Of a stretch of 64,000 bases of DNA, positions 44,295 to 54,035 are shown one piece after another. Origin of the DNA: Ignavibacteria bacterium (lineage in GTDB: Bacteria > Bacteroidota > Ignavibacteria > Ch128b); contig JABLYA010000002.1 in the NCBI GenBank assembly GCA_013177855.1, positions 186,001 through 250,000 of the forward strand, read 5' to 3'. Positions within the stretch are counted from its first letter, which is position 1, and each line of letters begins with the position of its first letter. A program made the position numbers and the translations under genes. A model generated the notes under the pieces. The model was not told the origin of the DNA. It saw only the letters and a program-made list of their open reading frames with translations, and did no database searches.

Positions 44295-46196
44295 CTAACC
44301 GAAGTTTGGTTTCTTTCCTTGTTCAACAAAGACATCAAAGATTAATCTAGTTACAAATAGTTGGGTGAACAAAGTTGCTGCGATACCAATCATAAGAGTT
44401 AAAGCAAATCCTTGAATTGGTCCACTTCCAAATTGATAAAGAATCAAACCAGTAAAGAATGTTGTAATATTTCCGTCAAAAATAGCTGAGAATGCTTTTG
44501 AATATCCAGCGTCGATAGCAGCTTTAATAGTTTTACCTGTTTTTAATTCCTCGCGAACTCTTTCATTTACAAGGACATTTGCGTCGACAGCCATACCAAT
44601 TGTTAAGATAATACCAGCAATACCTGGAAGTGTCAGTGTTGCACCAAAGCCGGCAAGAACGGCTAAAATAAAGAACACATTCAAGATCACAGCAAAATCT
44701 GCAACGCCACCAGCTGTTCTATACCAGATAAGCATAAAGATTATAACGAACAAACCGCCAAGAAATGCTGAGGTAAGACCTTTTTGGATTGAATCTTGAC
44801 CAAGAGAAGGACCAATCACTCTTTCTTCTATAATTTCGACTGGAGCTGGAAGAGCACCTGCTTTCAAAACTATCTCGAGAAGTTTTGCTTCTTCAAGAGT
44901 TCCGATATTTTCAATTTGTGATCTACCGCCAGTGATTTTGCTTCTAACAGTTGGGGCTGAGAATACAACTCCATCCAAAATAATAGCGATACGTTTATCA
45001 ATGTTGTTTCCTGTAATTCTTGCCCAGTCTCGAGCACCTTCTGCATTCATTTCCATTGTTACAATTGGTGAACTGTTTTGCGGATCAAGTGTTGCCCGAG
45101 CATCTGTTATAACTCCACCAGTAAGTTCAGGTGTAGCCTTTACGCAGTATAATCTATAAATACCTTGACCTTCAGCATAAAATTCTGGTTTTGCACTCCA
45201 GACAAACTTCACATCTTTGGGAATTACATTCTGCACTTCAGGTCTATTCAACATCATTTCGACTTTTGTTCTATCATTTTCGCGTACAAATAGATCCGCA
45301 GTTTGCGATTGTGGATTTGGAACCGCTACAGTGAAAAGAGGATATTCTTTTTCAAATTCTTCTTTAGTCATTTGGTCAGGGCTCTTCTTTGTAGTATCAG
45401 CTTTCGCTGTATCCTTCACAAGTGTATCTTCGAGCGGTTTACCCGCAAGTACTTTGTTTATTTTTTCCAATAAAGCAAAAGTAAACTCTGGATCCTTGAC
45501 AAGATTAAATTCAAGCAATGCTGTTCCTTGAAGCAGCTGTCGAGCTTCTTCTTTTCGAGCAACACCTGGAAGCTCAACAATTATTCTTCTTGAACCAGAA
45601 AGATGAATACTCGGTTCAGAAACTCCATATTGATCGACACGATTTCGTATAATTTCCTGAGCTCTTGTAACAGCATCCTCAGCCTGTTTCTCAAGCATAC
45701 TTATAATTTTATCATCGTCATCTCTAATTTCACCAAAGTATCGGCTCAGACGGATTCCTCTTTTCTTTGCTTCTTGGGCAAAGACTTGAACAACAGGTTC
45801 TTCGCTTACTTTGACGATGTTTTCAGTTGCTTTAAGAATCTCATAAAAATTTTCATCAGGATTTTTAGCAAGTTTTTCGAGAAGTTTTAAAGTGTTCACT
45901 TCAAGAACGATATACATTCCACCCTGCAAATCAAGTCCGAGTTTTATTCTTTTTTCTCGAGCCTTTTTGATTGATGGGTCAGCATTTCGAATACTATCCT
46001 CAATCTGGGTCAAATACCTATCCAGCTCTGCTGGCTTTGCATTTGGATGCTCTTTTAAATAAGTTTCCTTTCGTTCCTGAAGAACTTTTTGAATCTCTTT
46101 CGAATTAAAGTAATCCTGAATGGTGGGATAAAGGAAATAGATTCCCAAACCAATTATTGCAAGTATTAAAAAGATTTTAAATCTGTATTTTTTCAT
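44295..46196 (-). CDS. secD: Protein translocase subunit SecD
   Basis: A 633-aa inner-membrane protein: TM1 near the start (FKIFLILAIIGLGIYFLY), the GLDLQGGMYIVLEV motif, periplasmic P1 domain with ITGNNIDKRIAIILDGVVFSAP, and TM2-6 with the LTLPGIAGIILTIGMAVDANV motif. An insert rich in Asp/Thr/Lys (DTLVKDTAKADTTKKSPDQ) lies in the P1 base. Pairs with SecF downstream. Needed for export of the many signal-peptide proteins here. Confidence 0.95.
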   Translation of the reverse strand: MKKYRFKIFLILAIIGLGIYFLYPTIQDYFNSKEIQKVLQERKETYLKEHPNAKPAELDRYLTQIEDSIRNADPSIKKAREKRIKLGLDLQGGMYIVLEVNTLKLLEKLAKNPDENFYEILKATENIVKVSEEPVVQVFAQEAKKRGIRLSRYFGEIRDDDDKIISMLEKQAEDAVTRAQEIIRNRVDQYGVSEPSIHLSGSRRIIVELPGVARKEEARQLLQGTALLEFNLVKDPEFTFALLEKINKVLAGKPLEDTLVKDTAKADTTKKSPDQMTKEEFEKEYPLFTVAVPNPQSQTADLFVRENDRTKVEMMLNRPEVQNVIPKDVKFVWSAKPEFYAEGQGIYRLYCVKATPELTGGVITDARATLDPQNSSPIVTMEMNAEGARDWARITGNNIDKRIAIILDGVVFSAPTVRSKITGGRSQIENIGTLEEAKLLEIVLKAGALPAPVEIIEERVIGPSLGQDSIQKGLTSAFLGGLFVIIFMLIWYRTAGGVADFAVILNVFFILAVLAGFGATLTLPGIAGIILTIGMAVDANVLVNERVREELKTGKTIKAAIDAGYSKAFSAIFDGNITTFFTGLILYQFGSGPIQGFALTLMIGIAATLFTQLFVTRLIFDVFVEQGKKPNFG

Positions 46197-46306
46197 AGCA
46201 ATCCACTCTTTATATGAGAAAATTTAGCCTTCAAATATATTACTTGAGGTCTTGAAAAACAATTAATTTTCGATTTTTTTGAAGATTTGATGCTTTTTTC
46301 ACAAAA

Positions 46307-46927
46307 TTATTTAATACGAATCGGGAAAAAACTCCTTTCTTTTATTTCAACAGGAAAAACTTCAAGCTTATCAAACCAAACTCTTCCTTTACCTGCCAGA
46401 CAACACTCAACCTTTAAGTAGTAGGAATCAGGATTTAATGTTCTCAACCAGGTTGTGATGAATGTCCAATCATTTGTTCCTTTCAGAGTATCGCTTCTTG
46501 TTTCAACAATCAAACTATCCTTTGAAGAAAACAATTTCATTTGTATAAAGACAGCGTTGGCATCTTCGGTTCTAATTCTTGCGTTAAAAATTATTTTTTT
46601 ATCAAGGGGAATTGATTTAATCACCTGTGAAACGCTGTAAAGTCTAAAATCATTATCTGATGTAATGTTTAACGAATAATCTCCATCAAACTTCACAATG
46701 TTATCAATTAATGCATAAGATGTCTGGTCACTTTGAAATTCCAGTTTCCAGAATGAAAAATCACCTGTTTCAAATCCTGGGTTTTTAAGAATGTTTTTTG
46801 TGTAATCCACTTCTTCGGTTATTAAATCCTCTTCAGATTTTCTACCCGAAAATAAGAGAGCAAGAATAATAATTATAAGCAAGGCAAATACGCTGAGATA
46901 AATTAGAAAATTCTTTCTGCTTTTCAT
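46307..46927 (-). CDS. Membrane-anchored protein with carbohydrate-binding-like domain
   Basis: A 206-aa protein of unknown function. An N-terminal TM anchor (about 8-27, LIYLSVFALLIIIILALLFS) is followed by a jelly-roll-like domain starting ILKNPGFETGDFSFWKLEFQ, as in CenC/CBM4-like and other galactose-binding folds, to RVWFDKLEVFPVE. It is likely exposed in the periplasm. Transcribed toward secD with 110 bp between. Ligand not predictable. Confidence 0.65.
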   Translation of the reverse strand: MKSRKNFLIYLSVFALLIIIILALLFSGRKSEEDLITEEVDYTKNILKNPGFETGDFSFWKLEFQSDQTSYALIDNIVKFDGDYSLNITSDNDFRLYSVSQVIKSIPLDKKIIFNARIRTEDANAVFIQMKLFSSKDSLIVETRSDTLKGTNDWTFITTWLRTLNPDSYYLKVECCLAGKGRVWFDKLEVFPVEIKERSFFPIRIK

Positions 46928-46990
46928 CGTGTTCTCATTATCATTAATTTTACAAACAAATTTATCTTTAATTAATACTCTAAAAAAATT

Positions 46991-47806
46991 ATGTCCGAAC
47001 TTACTCTAATAATTTCATTTTACAATCGATTGGATTATTTGAAATTGGTTTTAGCAGGTCTCGAAATTCAATCATTTAAAAATTTTGAAGTTATAATTGC
47101 TGACGATGGATCAAACCAAAATGTCGTTAAAGAACTTTATAGTATAATTCCCCAATTTGATTTCTCAATTAAACACATCTGGCAGGAAGACAAAGGTTTC
47201 AGAAAGAACAAAATCCTTAATCGTGCAATTGTAGAAAGTCATTCTAATTATCTGGTTTTTATTGATGGTGATTGCATCCCTCATTCAGAATTTCTAAAAG
47301 AACATTTTCAGAATAAAGAAGAAAAAGTCTGTCTCACTGGCAGAAGGGTTAATCTCTCAAAAAAGATCAGCTCTATGCTCGATGAGAAAAAAATTCGAGA
47401 TGGATTCCTCGAAAAAAATTATTTACTGCTCCTGTTTGATAGTATCTTTGGTGAAACAGTTGATTTTGAAAAAGGTCTCTATTTCAAATCAAAAGCATTG
47501 AGAAAATTAGTGAACAAAAAAACCCGAGGACTTCTTGGGTGTAATTTTTCAATTCACAAAGATGATATTTTAAGTGTAAACGGCTTTGATGAAAGATATG
47601 AAGCGCCTTCGATTGGAGAGGATACGGATTTACAGTTTCGACTTGAATTAAATGGAATAAGAATAAAATCACTAAACAATATTGCAATTCAATTTCATCT
47701 ATATCATAAGTTACAGGAAAGACTGCCAGAAAATTTGAAATTGTTTGAGGAAGTAAAAAAATCCAAAATAGCTTTCACACCATTCGGTATTGATAAAAAA
47801 CTTTAG
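46991..47806 (+). CDS. Glycosyltransferase family 2 (GT-A)
   Basis: A 271-aa cytoplasmic GT-A transferase. LTLIISFYNRLDYLKLVLAG, FEVIIADDGSNQ, the DxD-like motif FIDGDCIPH and the WQEDKGFRKNKILNRAI segment with a C-terminal part like galactosyltransferase (LLGCNFSIHKDDILSVNGFDE, GEDTDLQFRL) mark the family. It stands alone on the plus strand; its end overlaps the ychF stop by 4 nt in convergent order. The sugar is unknown; the downstream half suggests an N-acetylgalactosaminyl- or glucosyl-type transferase. Confidence 0.87.
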   Translation: MSELTLIISFYNRLDYLKLVLAGLEIQSFKNFEVIIADDGSNQNVVKELYSIIPQFDFSIKHIWQEDKGFRKNKILNRAIVESHSNYLVFIDGDCIPHSEFLKEHFQNKEEKVCLTGRRVNLSKKISSMLDEKKIRDGFLEKNYLLLLFDSIFGETVDFEKGLYFKSKALRKLVNKKTRGLLGCNFSIHKDDILSVNGFDERYEAPSIGEDTDLQFRLELNGIRIKSLNNIAIQFHLYHKLQERLPENLKLFEEVKKSKIAFTPFGIDKKL

Positions 47807-48885
47807 TTATGTCTTATTGTAAGTATATCTCCATCTTTGACAATATATTCCTTGCCCTCAAGCCGCCAGGCACCATGCTCTTTAGCAGCAGCAAAGGAAC
47901 CATATTTGATAAAGTCATCATAATGAACAACTTCCGCGCGAATGAATTTGTTGTAAAAATCTGTGTGAATTTCCCCAGCTGCTTCTTGAGCGTTCATACC
48001 TTTTCTAATTGTCCATGCACGGACTTCATCTTCACCAACAGTGAAAAATGATTGAAGACCAAGTAAATCATAAGCTTCGCGGATTAATTTTGTCAAAGCT
48101 GATTCTTTAATTCCATATTCTTCCATAAATGCTTTTGCATCTTCATCGGATAGTTCAGATAGCTCCATTTCGATTCTGCCATAGAAAGCAATTGCTCTTG
48201 TGTTTTTAGAGATTTTTTTCTTTATGAGAATATCAAAGAATTCATCTTCTTTGTTTATCATTTTTTCATCCAAATTAAGAGCAATTAACATCGGTTTTAA
48301 TGTGAGTAATTGATAAGCTCTCAATATTTTTATCTCATCTTTTGTCAGATCTGCATCCCTTAATGGAATTTCTTTATTAAGATAATCGAGGCATTTTTCA
48401 AGAACTGGAATTTCTCGTTTTAAATTTTCGTCCTGAGTTTTTTGAATTTGTTTTTTGATTTTATCAATTCGATTTTCAACTATCGATAAGTCTGAAATTA
48501 TAAATTCAGTTTCAAAAGTATTAATATCACGCATCATATCAATTGAACCTTCGGGATGAGGTGCATATTCATTTTCAAAAAGTCTCACTACCTGAACAAG
48601 TGCATCGTTTGTTTTTACTTTTGAAAGGAAATTGCTTGTGAACTGAGTGCTTCCTGTTTCACCCTTCTGCAAACCAACAACATCCACAATTTCAATAGTT
48701 GCGTTTACTTTTCTTTTGGGTTTAAATATTTCGTTAAGTTTATCAAGCCTTGCATCTGGTACTTTAATAACTGCCTGATGTGCTTCTCCCTTTGCAAGAG
48801 CTGAAGGGTCAAGATGAGTTTTTGTTAGAGTTTGAAATAAAGTTGTTTTACCAGAAAGGGGTAAACCTACGATTCCAATTTGCAT
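47803..48885 (-). CDS. ychF: Ribosome-associated GTPase/ATPase YchF
   Basis: YchF (EngD, OLA1 family) is an Obg-related nucleotidase linked to ribosomes and stress. The 360-aa protein starts MQIGIVGLPLSGKTTLFQTL (P-loop), has EIVDVVGLQKGETGSTQFTS (G3 with no DxxG variant), MLIALNLDEKM (G4, NxxE as in this ATP-preferring family) and a C-terminal TGS domain (FTVGEDEVRAWTIRKG). ATG at 48885 has GGAG 5 nt upstream; an extension to 48900 is unsupported. Confidence 0.92.
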   Translation of the reverse strand: MQIGIVGLPLSGKTTLFQTLTKTHLDPSALAKGEAHQAVIKVPDARLDKLNEIFKPKRKVNATIEIVDVVGLQKGETGSTQFTSNFLSKVKTNDALVQVVRLFENEYAPHPEGSIDMMRDINTFETEFIISDLSIVENRIDKIKKQIQKTQDENLKREIPVLEKCLDYLNKEIPLRDADLTKDEIKILRAYQLLTLKPMLIALNLDEKMINKEDEFFDILIKKKISKNTRAIAFYGRIEMELSELSDEDAKAFMEEYGIKESALTKLIREAYDLLGLQSFFTVGEDEVRAWTIRKGMNAQEAAGEIHTDFYNKFIRAEVVHYDDFIKYGSFAAAKEHGAWRLEGKEYIVKDGDILTIRHN

Positions 48886-49016
48886 TGTTTCTCCAATCAA
48901 TTAATTAATTTAATGTGATGAATCCTTAAACTTCACTTGCAAAAATATTTATGTTTTTTATGAAGACAAATTTTGTTTGAAATCGATGAAATGATTTTTA
49001 GTGCGATAAAATAAAA

Positions 49017-49049
49017 AATGTCAGGCCAAGATAAACTCAGCCTGACATT
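49017..49049 (-). terminator. Rho-independent terminator of the lipase gene
   Basis: AATGTCAGGC (49017-49026) pairs with GCCTGACATT (49040-49049); the minus strand continues TTTTTATTTTAT. It lies 32 bp after the stop of the GDSL lipase. Confidence 0.88.
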
Positions 49050-49080
49050 AGGTTAAGTCAATAAAATCTGGAATGAATTT

Positions 49081-50361
49081 TTAGAAGAGCAAATTGTCAA
49101 GAGCACCTGCGAGAAGCACTGGTAAGCCAAGTTGATTGTAACCTTTTGGCAGAATAATGCTTCCTGGAATAGTTGAAACATTAATTAAAGGAATACTCGC
49201 TCCCCATTTCTGATTAATTACTTTAATAAACTCATTTGCAACTATAGCATAACCACGATTGGTCGGATGAACTCCATCGAGACTGAAAAGACCGCCAGTT
49301 ACATATTGGGTTGTAAATCTTATCCCATTTTCTGTTATTCCAGTCCTTGCCCTGTTCAATAATGCATTAGCATCAACAAGGCCAAAACCTTTTGCTGCGG
49401 CCACACTTGCAATTGTTGCATTGTAATTACTGATCACATTTTTCACATTTGCTGCTTCAATGGAATCCAACACAACACTATTTGGCAATGGATTGCTTCT
49501 TGACATTCCTTTTCCCTGTGCGAGCAAGTCAGAAGCTCTCAATGTCAGGTAATTTGTTAAAACATTTACTGGCACTGTATCCCCAACTCCCCTAACTGCC
49601 CAAACTGCTGTTATGCCTTGAGCATAAAGAGTTGGACCAACAGTTGTAAAGAAAGGAATAGCGGTTACATCTGGAATATTTGCAACAACTACTTTTGAAC
49701 CTGTGTTTGCAAGCTCAGTTGCTAAAGCATTATATAAAATTGCAAAATTAGCTTCAGGAGTATAAGGTACAGTTCCACCGCTTGTTGCATGTCCAAGGAT
49801 ATCATTATTCCCAATCCACAAAGTTATTAGTGTCGGATTAAGAGCCTTTGCCTGGGTTAATTGTGAACCCTGACCTCTTAAGACAAGATCAAATAAAGGA
49901 TTTGCTTGACCACCAAAAACATATGAATAACAGGTTGTACTTGAAGTTGCATTAGCAATATCGTAAAGAAATGCACCTGGTACAGCAAGATTATTATATG
50001 GTCTATTTAAGTTTAAATTCTTCGGTTGGCCTTGATTTGGATTGACATAAATCTGAATTCCTGTCGAGGTCAATCCTTGAAGTTCTAATCTTCCACCAGT
50101 TCCTGGATCGGCTACTAATGGCTGTTCAAATGCAGCACCCACTTGATCAGCAATCAATTTACCGAAAGAATACATTTGAGCTGATTCATACAAAGCACCG
50201 TTTTGATAACCAGCAGTTAAACTATTACCAAGCGTTACAAATCTTTCAAAGCTAACACTACCAGTTGAAGGTGGAGAAGGAGGAGTTAATTCGCTTCGGT
50301 CTTCACAACCGATTGCGAGAAAGACTGTTAAAATTATTAATATTGATAAGACCTTTTTCAT
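49081..50361 (-). CDS. GDSL/SGNH-family lipase lipoprotein
   Basis: A 426-aa esterase. Lipoprotein signal MKKVLSILIILTVFLAIGC, then block I FVTLGNSLTAGYQNG (GNS in place of GDS), block III LWIGNNDILGH (GxND), and block V DGVHPTNRGYAIVANEF with Asp and His of the catalytic triad. Expected to hydrolyse ester bonds in lipids at the outer membrane or periplasm. It lies 19 bp after the FadL-type porin gene and is co-transcribed, pointing to fatty-acid release and uptake. AAAGGAG precedes the ATG. Confidence 0.87.
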   Translation of the reverse strand: MKKVLSILIILTVFLAIGCEDRSELTPPSPPSTGSVSFERFVTLGNSLTAGYQNGALYESAQMYSFGKLIADQVGAAFEQPLVADPGTGGRLELQGLTSTGIQIYVNPNQGQPKNLNLNRPYNNLAVPGAFLYDIANATSSTTCYSYVFGGQANPLFDLVLRGQGSQLTQAKALNPTLITLWIGNNDILGHATSGGTVPYTPEANFAILYNALATELANTGSKVVVANIPDVTAIPFFTTVGPTLYAQGITAVWAVRGVGDTVPVNVLTNYLTLRASDLLAQGKGMSRSNPLPNSVVLDSIEAANVKNVISNYNATIASVAAAKGFGLVDANALLNRARTGITENGIRFTTQYVTGGLFSLDGVHPTNRGYAIVANEFIKVINQKWGASIPLINVSTIPGSIILPKGYNQLGLPVLLAGALDNLLF

Positions 50362-50380
50362 TTTCTTCTCCTTTCTCTAA

Positions 50381-51610
50381 TTAAAAATTATAGGATACAT
50401 TAAATCCGAAAAGATGAGAAGAGGAATTGTAAGTTCCATTCAATGGAGTATTCCCTACATAATGAACTAAAGAAGATGTAATTGTTCTCTCAGCAAAACG
50501 CAGGAACATATAAGCTACATCAACCTTAATGTTATTATTCACTTTGTATCCAACTCCAAGATTAAATCCAATTCTATCTGCATCAGGAAGAGTTGGATCA
50601 AGATAAGGATCACGAACTGGATTTTTATCAAAGAAAATTCCTCCTCTTAAATCAACATTTGAAAGGAGATTATATTCGCCACCCAAACGAACGATGTAAG
50701 TATCAAAATAATTTCGTGGTGAACTTAAATCGGGCCACTTTGGATCAACAAAATCAACTTTTAAATCACGATAGGAAGACCAAGCAACCCATTGAAAATC
50801 TGCTGAAACAAGTAGTTGTGGTAGAACTTTGTAGGCAACACCAAGAGTTAAATTTTGAGGTGTTGTCAATTCTGTCTTCACATCTCCATTTGGAAGATTT
50901 GATTGTAATTGTGCAGGACCTTTTGTTTCAGCGGTTCCTTCAAATGAAATTTTCACATCGCTTCTAAATGAAAAACCGACTGAAAGTTCTTTTGTAACTT
51001 TTGCAAGTAAACCGAAACGGTAACCAACTCCGGTTCCGTTTCCAGAAAGTTTTACATCTGCTTCGCCTGCAAATGGTGAAAGATCAGCCTTTCTTTTTAA
51101 TGTAACCTGGCTGTAAACAAAATCTAAACCCCAGCCCACAGAAATATCATCTGAAATCTTGTAGGAAACTGTGGGAGTAATAAAGAAAGTCTTTAAATCA
51201 GATTCTGTGGTTACAAATCTGGCTACCCAATTATCATCCCATTTGGTACCGAGACCATAAGGATTATTTACCCCTAATCCCACCACTACATTTTTGCTTA
51301 ATTGATAAGTTCCATAAAGATTGATGGGATAAAAAACCTGCTTGACCATTTTATATTCATTTACAGCAGGTGCTGGTCCTCTAAAAGAAGAACTCGGGGT
51401 GATAAAAGTCGCACCCAACATAAGATGTGTACCCTTCAACTGGGCTAAGCCCGCGGGATTAAAAAAGATTGCCGATGGATCATTGGCAACAGCTGTAAAA
51501 GCACCACCCATACTCATTGCTCTGGCTCCATGTTCATTTATCTGGAACCCGCCTGCATAGATTAATGTATGGGTGAAAACAAGGAGAGCAATTGTAAGAA
51601 GTTTTTTCAT
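50381..51610 (-). CDS. FadL/TodX outer-membrane transport protein
   Basis: A 409-aa outer-membrane barrel of the OmpP1/FadL family, which takes up long-chain fatty acids and hydrophobic compounds. Signal peptide to IYA, then the plug/hatch start GGFQINEHGARAMSMGGAFTAV and ANDPSAIFFNPAGLAQLKG, and C-terminal barrel strands ending LFGFNVSYNF with the terminal Phe. GGAGG precedes the ATG. First gene of the FadL-lipase pair. Confidence 0.92.
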   Translation of the reverse strand: MKKLLTIALLVFTHTLIYAGGFQINEHGARAMSMGGAFTAVANDPSAIFFNPAGLAQLKGTHLMLGATFITPSSSFRGPAPAVNEYKMVKQVFYPINLYGTYQLSKNVVVGLGVNNPYGLGTKWDDNWVARFVTTESDLKTFFITPTVSYKISDDISVGWGLDFVYSQVTLKRKADLSPFAGEADVKLSGNGTGVGYRFGLLAKVTKELSVGFSFRSDVKISFEGTAETKGPAQLQSNLPNGDVKTELTTPQNLTLGVAYKVLPQLLVSADFQWVAWSSYRDLKVDFVDPKWPDLSSPRNYFDTYIVRLGGEYNLLSNVDLRGGIFFDKNPVRDPYLDPTLPDADRIGFNLGVGYKVNNNIKVDVAYMFLRFAERTITSSLVHYVGNTPLNGTYNSSSHLFGFNVSYNF

Positions 51611-51915
51611 TTATCCTCCATAATTTTTTTACTCACAATAATACTTAAGATATTTCATAAAAGTCAAACATTTATTTATGTATAAATTAGGCTGTCCTAA
51701 TCTTTAAAGTTCACTTTAACTTTATGGAAAGTTATCTCCCCATAATGTAAACTTCATAATTAATCATATGAATTCATTTAAATCTTGAGCAAGGACACAA
51801 AATTTGTATTTCTTTAGAGGAATTTAATTTTCCGAGAAAAGTTTTAATGGGATTCGAATTATTTCGTTCAGCACAAAACTAATTGAGCGGGAAGGATTAA
51901 ATAATTATCTAATTG
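51611..51915. other. 305-bp intergenic region upstream of fadL-type gene
   Basis: No gene seen. A short inverted repeat ATTAGG-CTGT-CCTAAT lies at 51686-51701, about 80 bp upstream of the porin start, a possible regulator site. The rest is AT-rich and featureless. Confidence 0.5.
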
Positions 51916-53529
51916 TTATTTGCAAACCTGTCTGAACACTCTTAAAAAATTTTCACCATAAATTTTTCTGATATCTGAAATTGAATATCCCCTCCTTAAA
52001 AGTGCTTCAGTTAAGTTTGGGAATTTCGAAACATCTTCAAGACCAACTACAACTCTTTCAATACCATCAAAATCGGAGCCTAAAGCTATGTAATCTATTC
52101 CAACAAGATTTTTTATGTAATCTATATGAGCGATCACATTATTAATTGTAGCAGTAGATGAAGTCGTTAGATACGGCGGATAAAAAATCACTCCAATTAC
52201 TCCGCCTTTCTGAGCGATTTTAATAATTTGTTGATCAGTTAAATTTCTATAATGATTTCGTAATGTTTTGACTCCAGAGTGCGACGCAATTATTGGATTA
52301 ACGGTAACTTCAAGAATATCGTCAATAGTTTTTGGACCAACATGAGAAACATCGATTATCATTCCAAGTGAATCCATATGTCTAATAACCTGACGACCAA
52401 ATTCGGAAAGTCCTTTTGTTGCAGCTTGTGGATCTTGAGCTGAAGTTGCCCAACTCGTAGAATTATTCCAGGTAATTGTTAAATATCTTGCGCCGAGTTT
52501 GTATAAGGAATCAAGTTTGTAAATATTCTCTTCGATTGAATGACCTCCTTCAACACATAAGATTGCTGCAAATTTCCCGATCTTAACAAGGCTATCAACT
52601 TCTCTTGCATTTCTCGCTTGAGCCATTAATGAACTGTATTTATTCAGCTGGACTTTGAATGAATCAATCATCTTCAATGTTTGTTCAAACGGATTATTGG
52701 GATATTGAGTTGGGCTTACCCATAACGCCATCAACTGAACATCCACACCACCTTTGTAAAATCTTGGCAGGTCAGAATGATTTATCGAATTTAATTTTCC
52801 TAAATCATAGCCATCTACAACTTTTTCCAAAACATCATTGTGCAGATCGATTAAAATTGCATTTTGATGAACTGTCTCGAGTGTAAAAATTATATTTCTA
52901 CTTTGAGAATCATCAATCTCAATTGTGTCGGGAACATAAAGAAATCTTTCAGCAATTAAGAAATATTCATTTGTTTTAGCCTTTGAGAGTTTATTTTGAA
53001 GCTCATTAATGGAAGTTCTAAGTTTAATTCCATCGCCATTAAGATTATCGAGTTGAACAATTTTTTTAGCGGAAACTTTTTCACCGTATCTTACCACCAC
53101 AAAGTATATTCCCGCGCTTCCTTTTCCCCAGTATTCTATTGTGTGCTTCCCCGATGCAAGGTAAAAAGTTTTCTTCTCAATTAGTTTACCTATGATATCA
53201 TACACTTCAATGCTAACTTGATTTGATGATGGTAGGTTTATATCCAGATTGGTTGAAGGATTGAAAGGATTAGGGTAATTATTTGAAACAGAAAAATCCT
53301 TTTCAAATTTAAAATCTTTTACGGATGTGAGAAAAAATGAGAAATAACCAGAGCTGTTTGTGGAAAAAGTATCCTTTTGATTCAAATTATTTTTATTAAC
53401 AAGAATTAAAAATGCCGAATCTAAACCGATACCAGTTTGTTTATCTTTCACAAATCCCTGAATCGAAATAGATTGAGAGTAAAGATTTTCAATTAGAAAC
53501 CAGATAATTAATGTTACCAGCTTTTTCAT
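51916..53529 (-). CDS. Secreted membrane-dipeptidase (peptidase M19) with internal T9SS-like domain
   Basis: M19 enzymes are zinc dipeptidases. From ATG at 53529 (an ATG two codons earlier is also possible; no ribosome site decides) the protein is 537 aa. Domains: signal peptide (to YSQ), a carboxypeptidase-regulatory-like domain (about 22-78), a T9SS type A-like module (about 84-163; NNYPNPFNPSTN, SIEVYDIIGKLIE, AGIYFVVVRYGEK), a linker, then M19 (about 222-537) with LIDLHNDV (H and D ligands), CVEGGHSIEE (bridging Glu), IDVSHVGPKT and IASHSG (His ligands) and GSDFDG. The sorting-like module is internal, not C-terminal, which is unusual. Single gene. Confidence 0.88.
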   Translation of the reverse strand: MKKLVTLIIWFLIENLYSQSISIQGFVKDKQTGIGLDSAFLILVNKNNLNQKDTFSTNSSGYFSFFLTSVKDFKFEKDFSVSNNYPNPFNPSTNLDINLPSSNQVSIEVYDIIGKLIEKKTFYLASGKHTIEYWGKGSAGIYFVVVRYGEKVSAKKIVQLDNLNGDGIKLRTSINELQNKLSKAKTNEYFLIAERFLYVPDTIEIDDSQSRNIIFTLETVHQNAILIDLHNDVLEKVVDGYDLGKLNSINHSDLPRFYKGGVDVQLMALWVSPTQYPNNPFEQTLKMIDSFKVQLNKYSSLMAQARNAREVDSLVKIGKFAAILCVEGGHSIEENIYKLDSLYKLGARYLTITWNNSTSWATSAQDPQAATKGLSEFGRQVIRHMDSLGMIIDVSHVGPKTIDDILEVTVNPIIASHSGVKTLRNHYRNLTDQQIIKIAQKGGVIGVIFYPPYLTTSSTATINNVIAHIDYIKNLVGIDYIALGSDFDGIERVVVGLEDVSKFPNLTEALLRRGYSISDIRKIYGENFLRVFRQVCK

Positions 53530-53657
53530 ACACATAAAAATAAACTTTAATGAAATAAAATTAAAATTTGCTCTTCATGATTTTTACTTTGATAAAATTT
53601 ATCCTGCTATTTCTTTTCAACTAAGAATCAATTAAAATTCGAAAAAAGGATTTAGAT

Positions 53658-54014
53658 ATGATTCCAAATAAACTTTATCATTACAGAGCTGTAGTAGTTG
53701 GAGTTTATGATGGAGATACAATAAATGTAAATATTGATCTGGGACTCTCAACCTGGATTAATAATGAAAAACTTCGATTAGCGCGGATTAATGCACCAGA
53801 AATTAAGGGGAAAGAAAGAGCTAAAGGCTTGAAATCAAGAGATTTTCTCCGTGATCTTTTAATAAATAAAAAAGTAATCATTCAAACTATAAAAGATAGA
53901 AAAGAAAAGTATGGAAGATATCTGGCTGAAATCTGGCTTGAAGAGAATGGGAAATTTATCAATGTAAACGATTTAATGGTTCAGAAAAAGCTGGCTGTTT
54001 ATAAGAAATATTAA
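53658..54014 (+). CDS. Staphylococcal nuclease-like (thermonuclease) protein
   Basis: A 118-aa SNase-fold nuclease without signal peptide. VVVGVYDGDTINVNIDLG holds the Asp ligands; LRLARINAPEIKGKER holds the catalytic Arg and Glu; EKYGRYLAEIW holds the second Arg. It is shorter than secreted thermonucleases, comparable to phage-type and cytoplasmic homologues. Start ATG at 53658 is preceded by AAAAAAGGA 11 nt upstream. Alone on the plus strand. Nucleic-acid substrate not specified. Confidence 0.85.
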   Translation: MIPNKLYHYRAVVVGVYDGDTINVNIDLGLSTWINNEKLRLARINAPEIKGKERAKGLKSRDFLRDLLINKKVIIQTIKDRKEKYGRYLAEIWLEENGKFINVNDLMVQKKLAVYKKY

Positions 54015-54035
54015 TTTAATCTACTTTTAATATTT

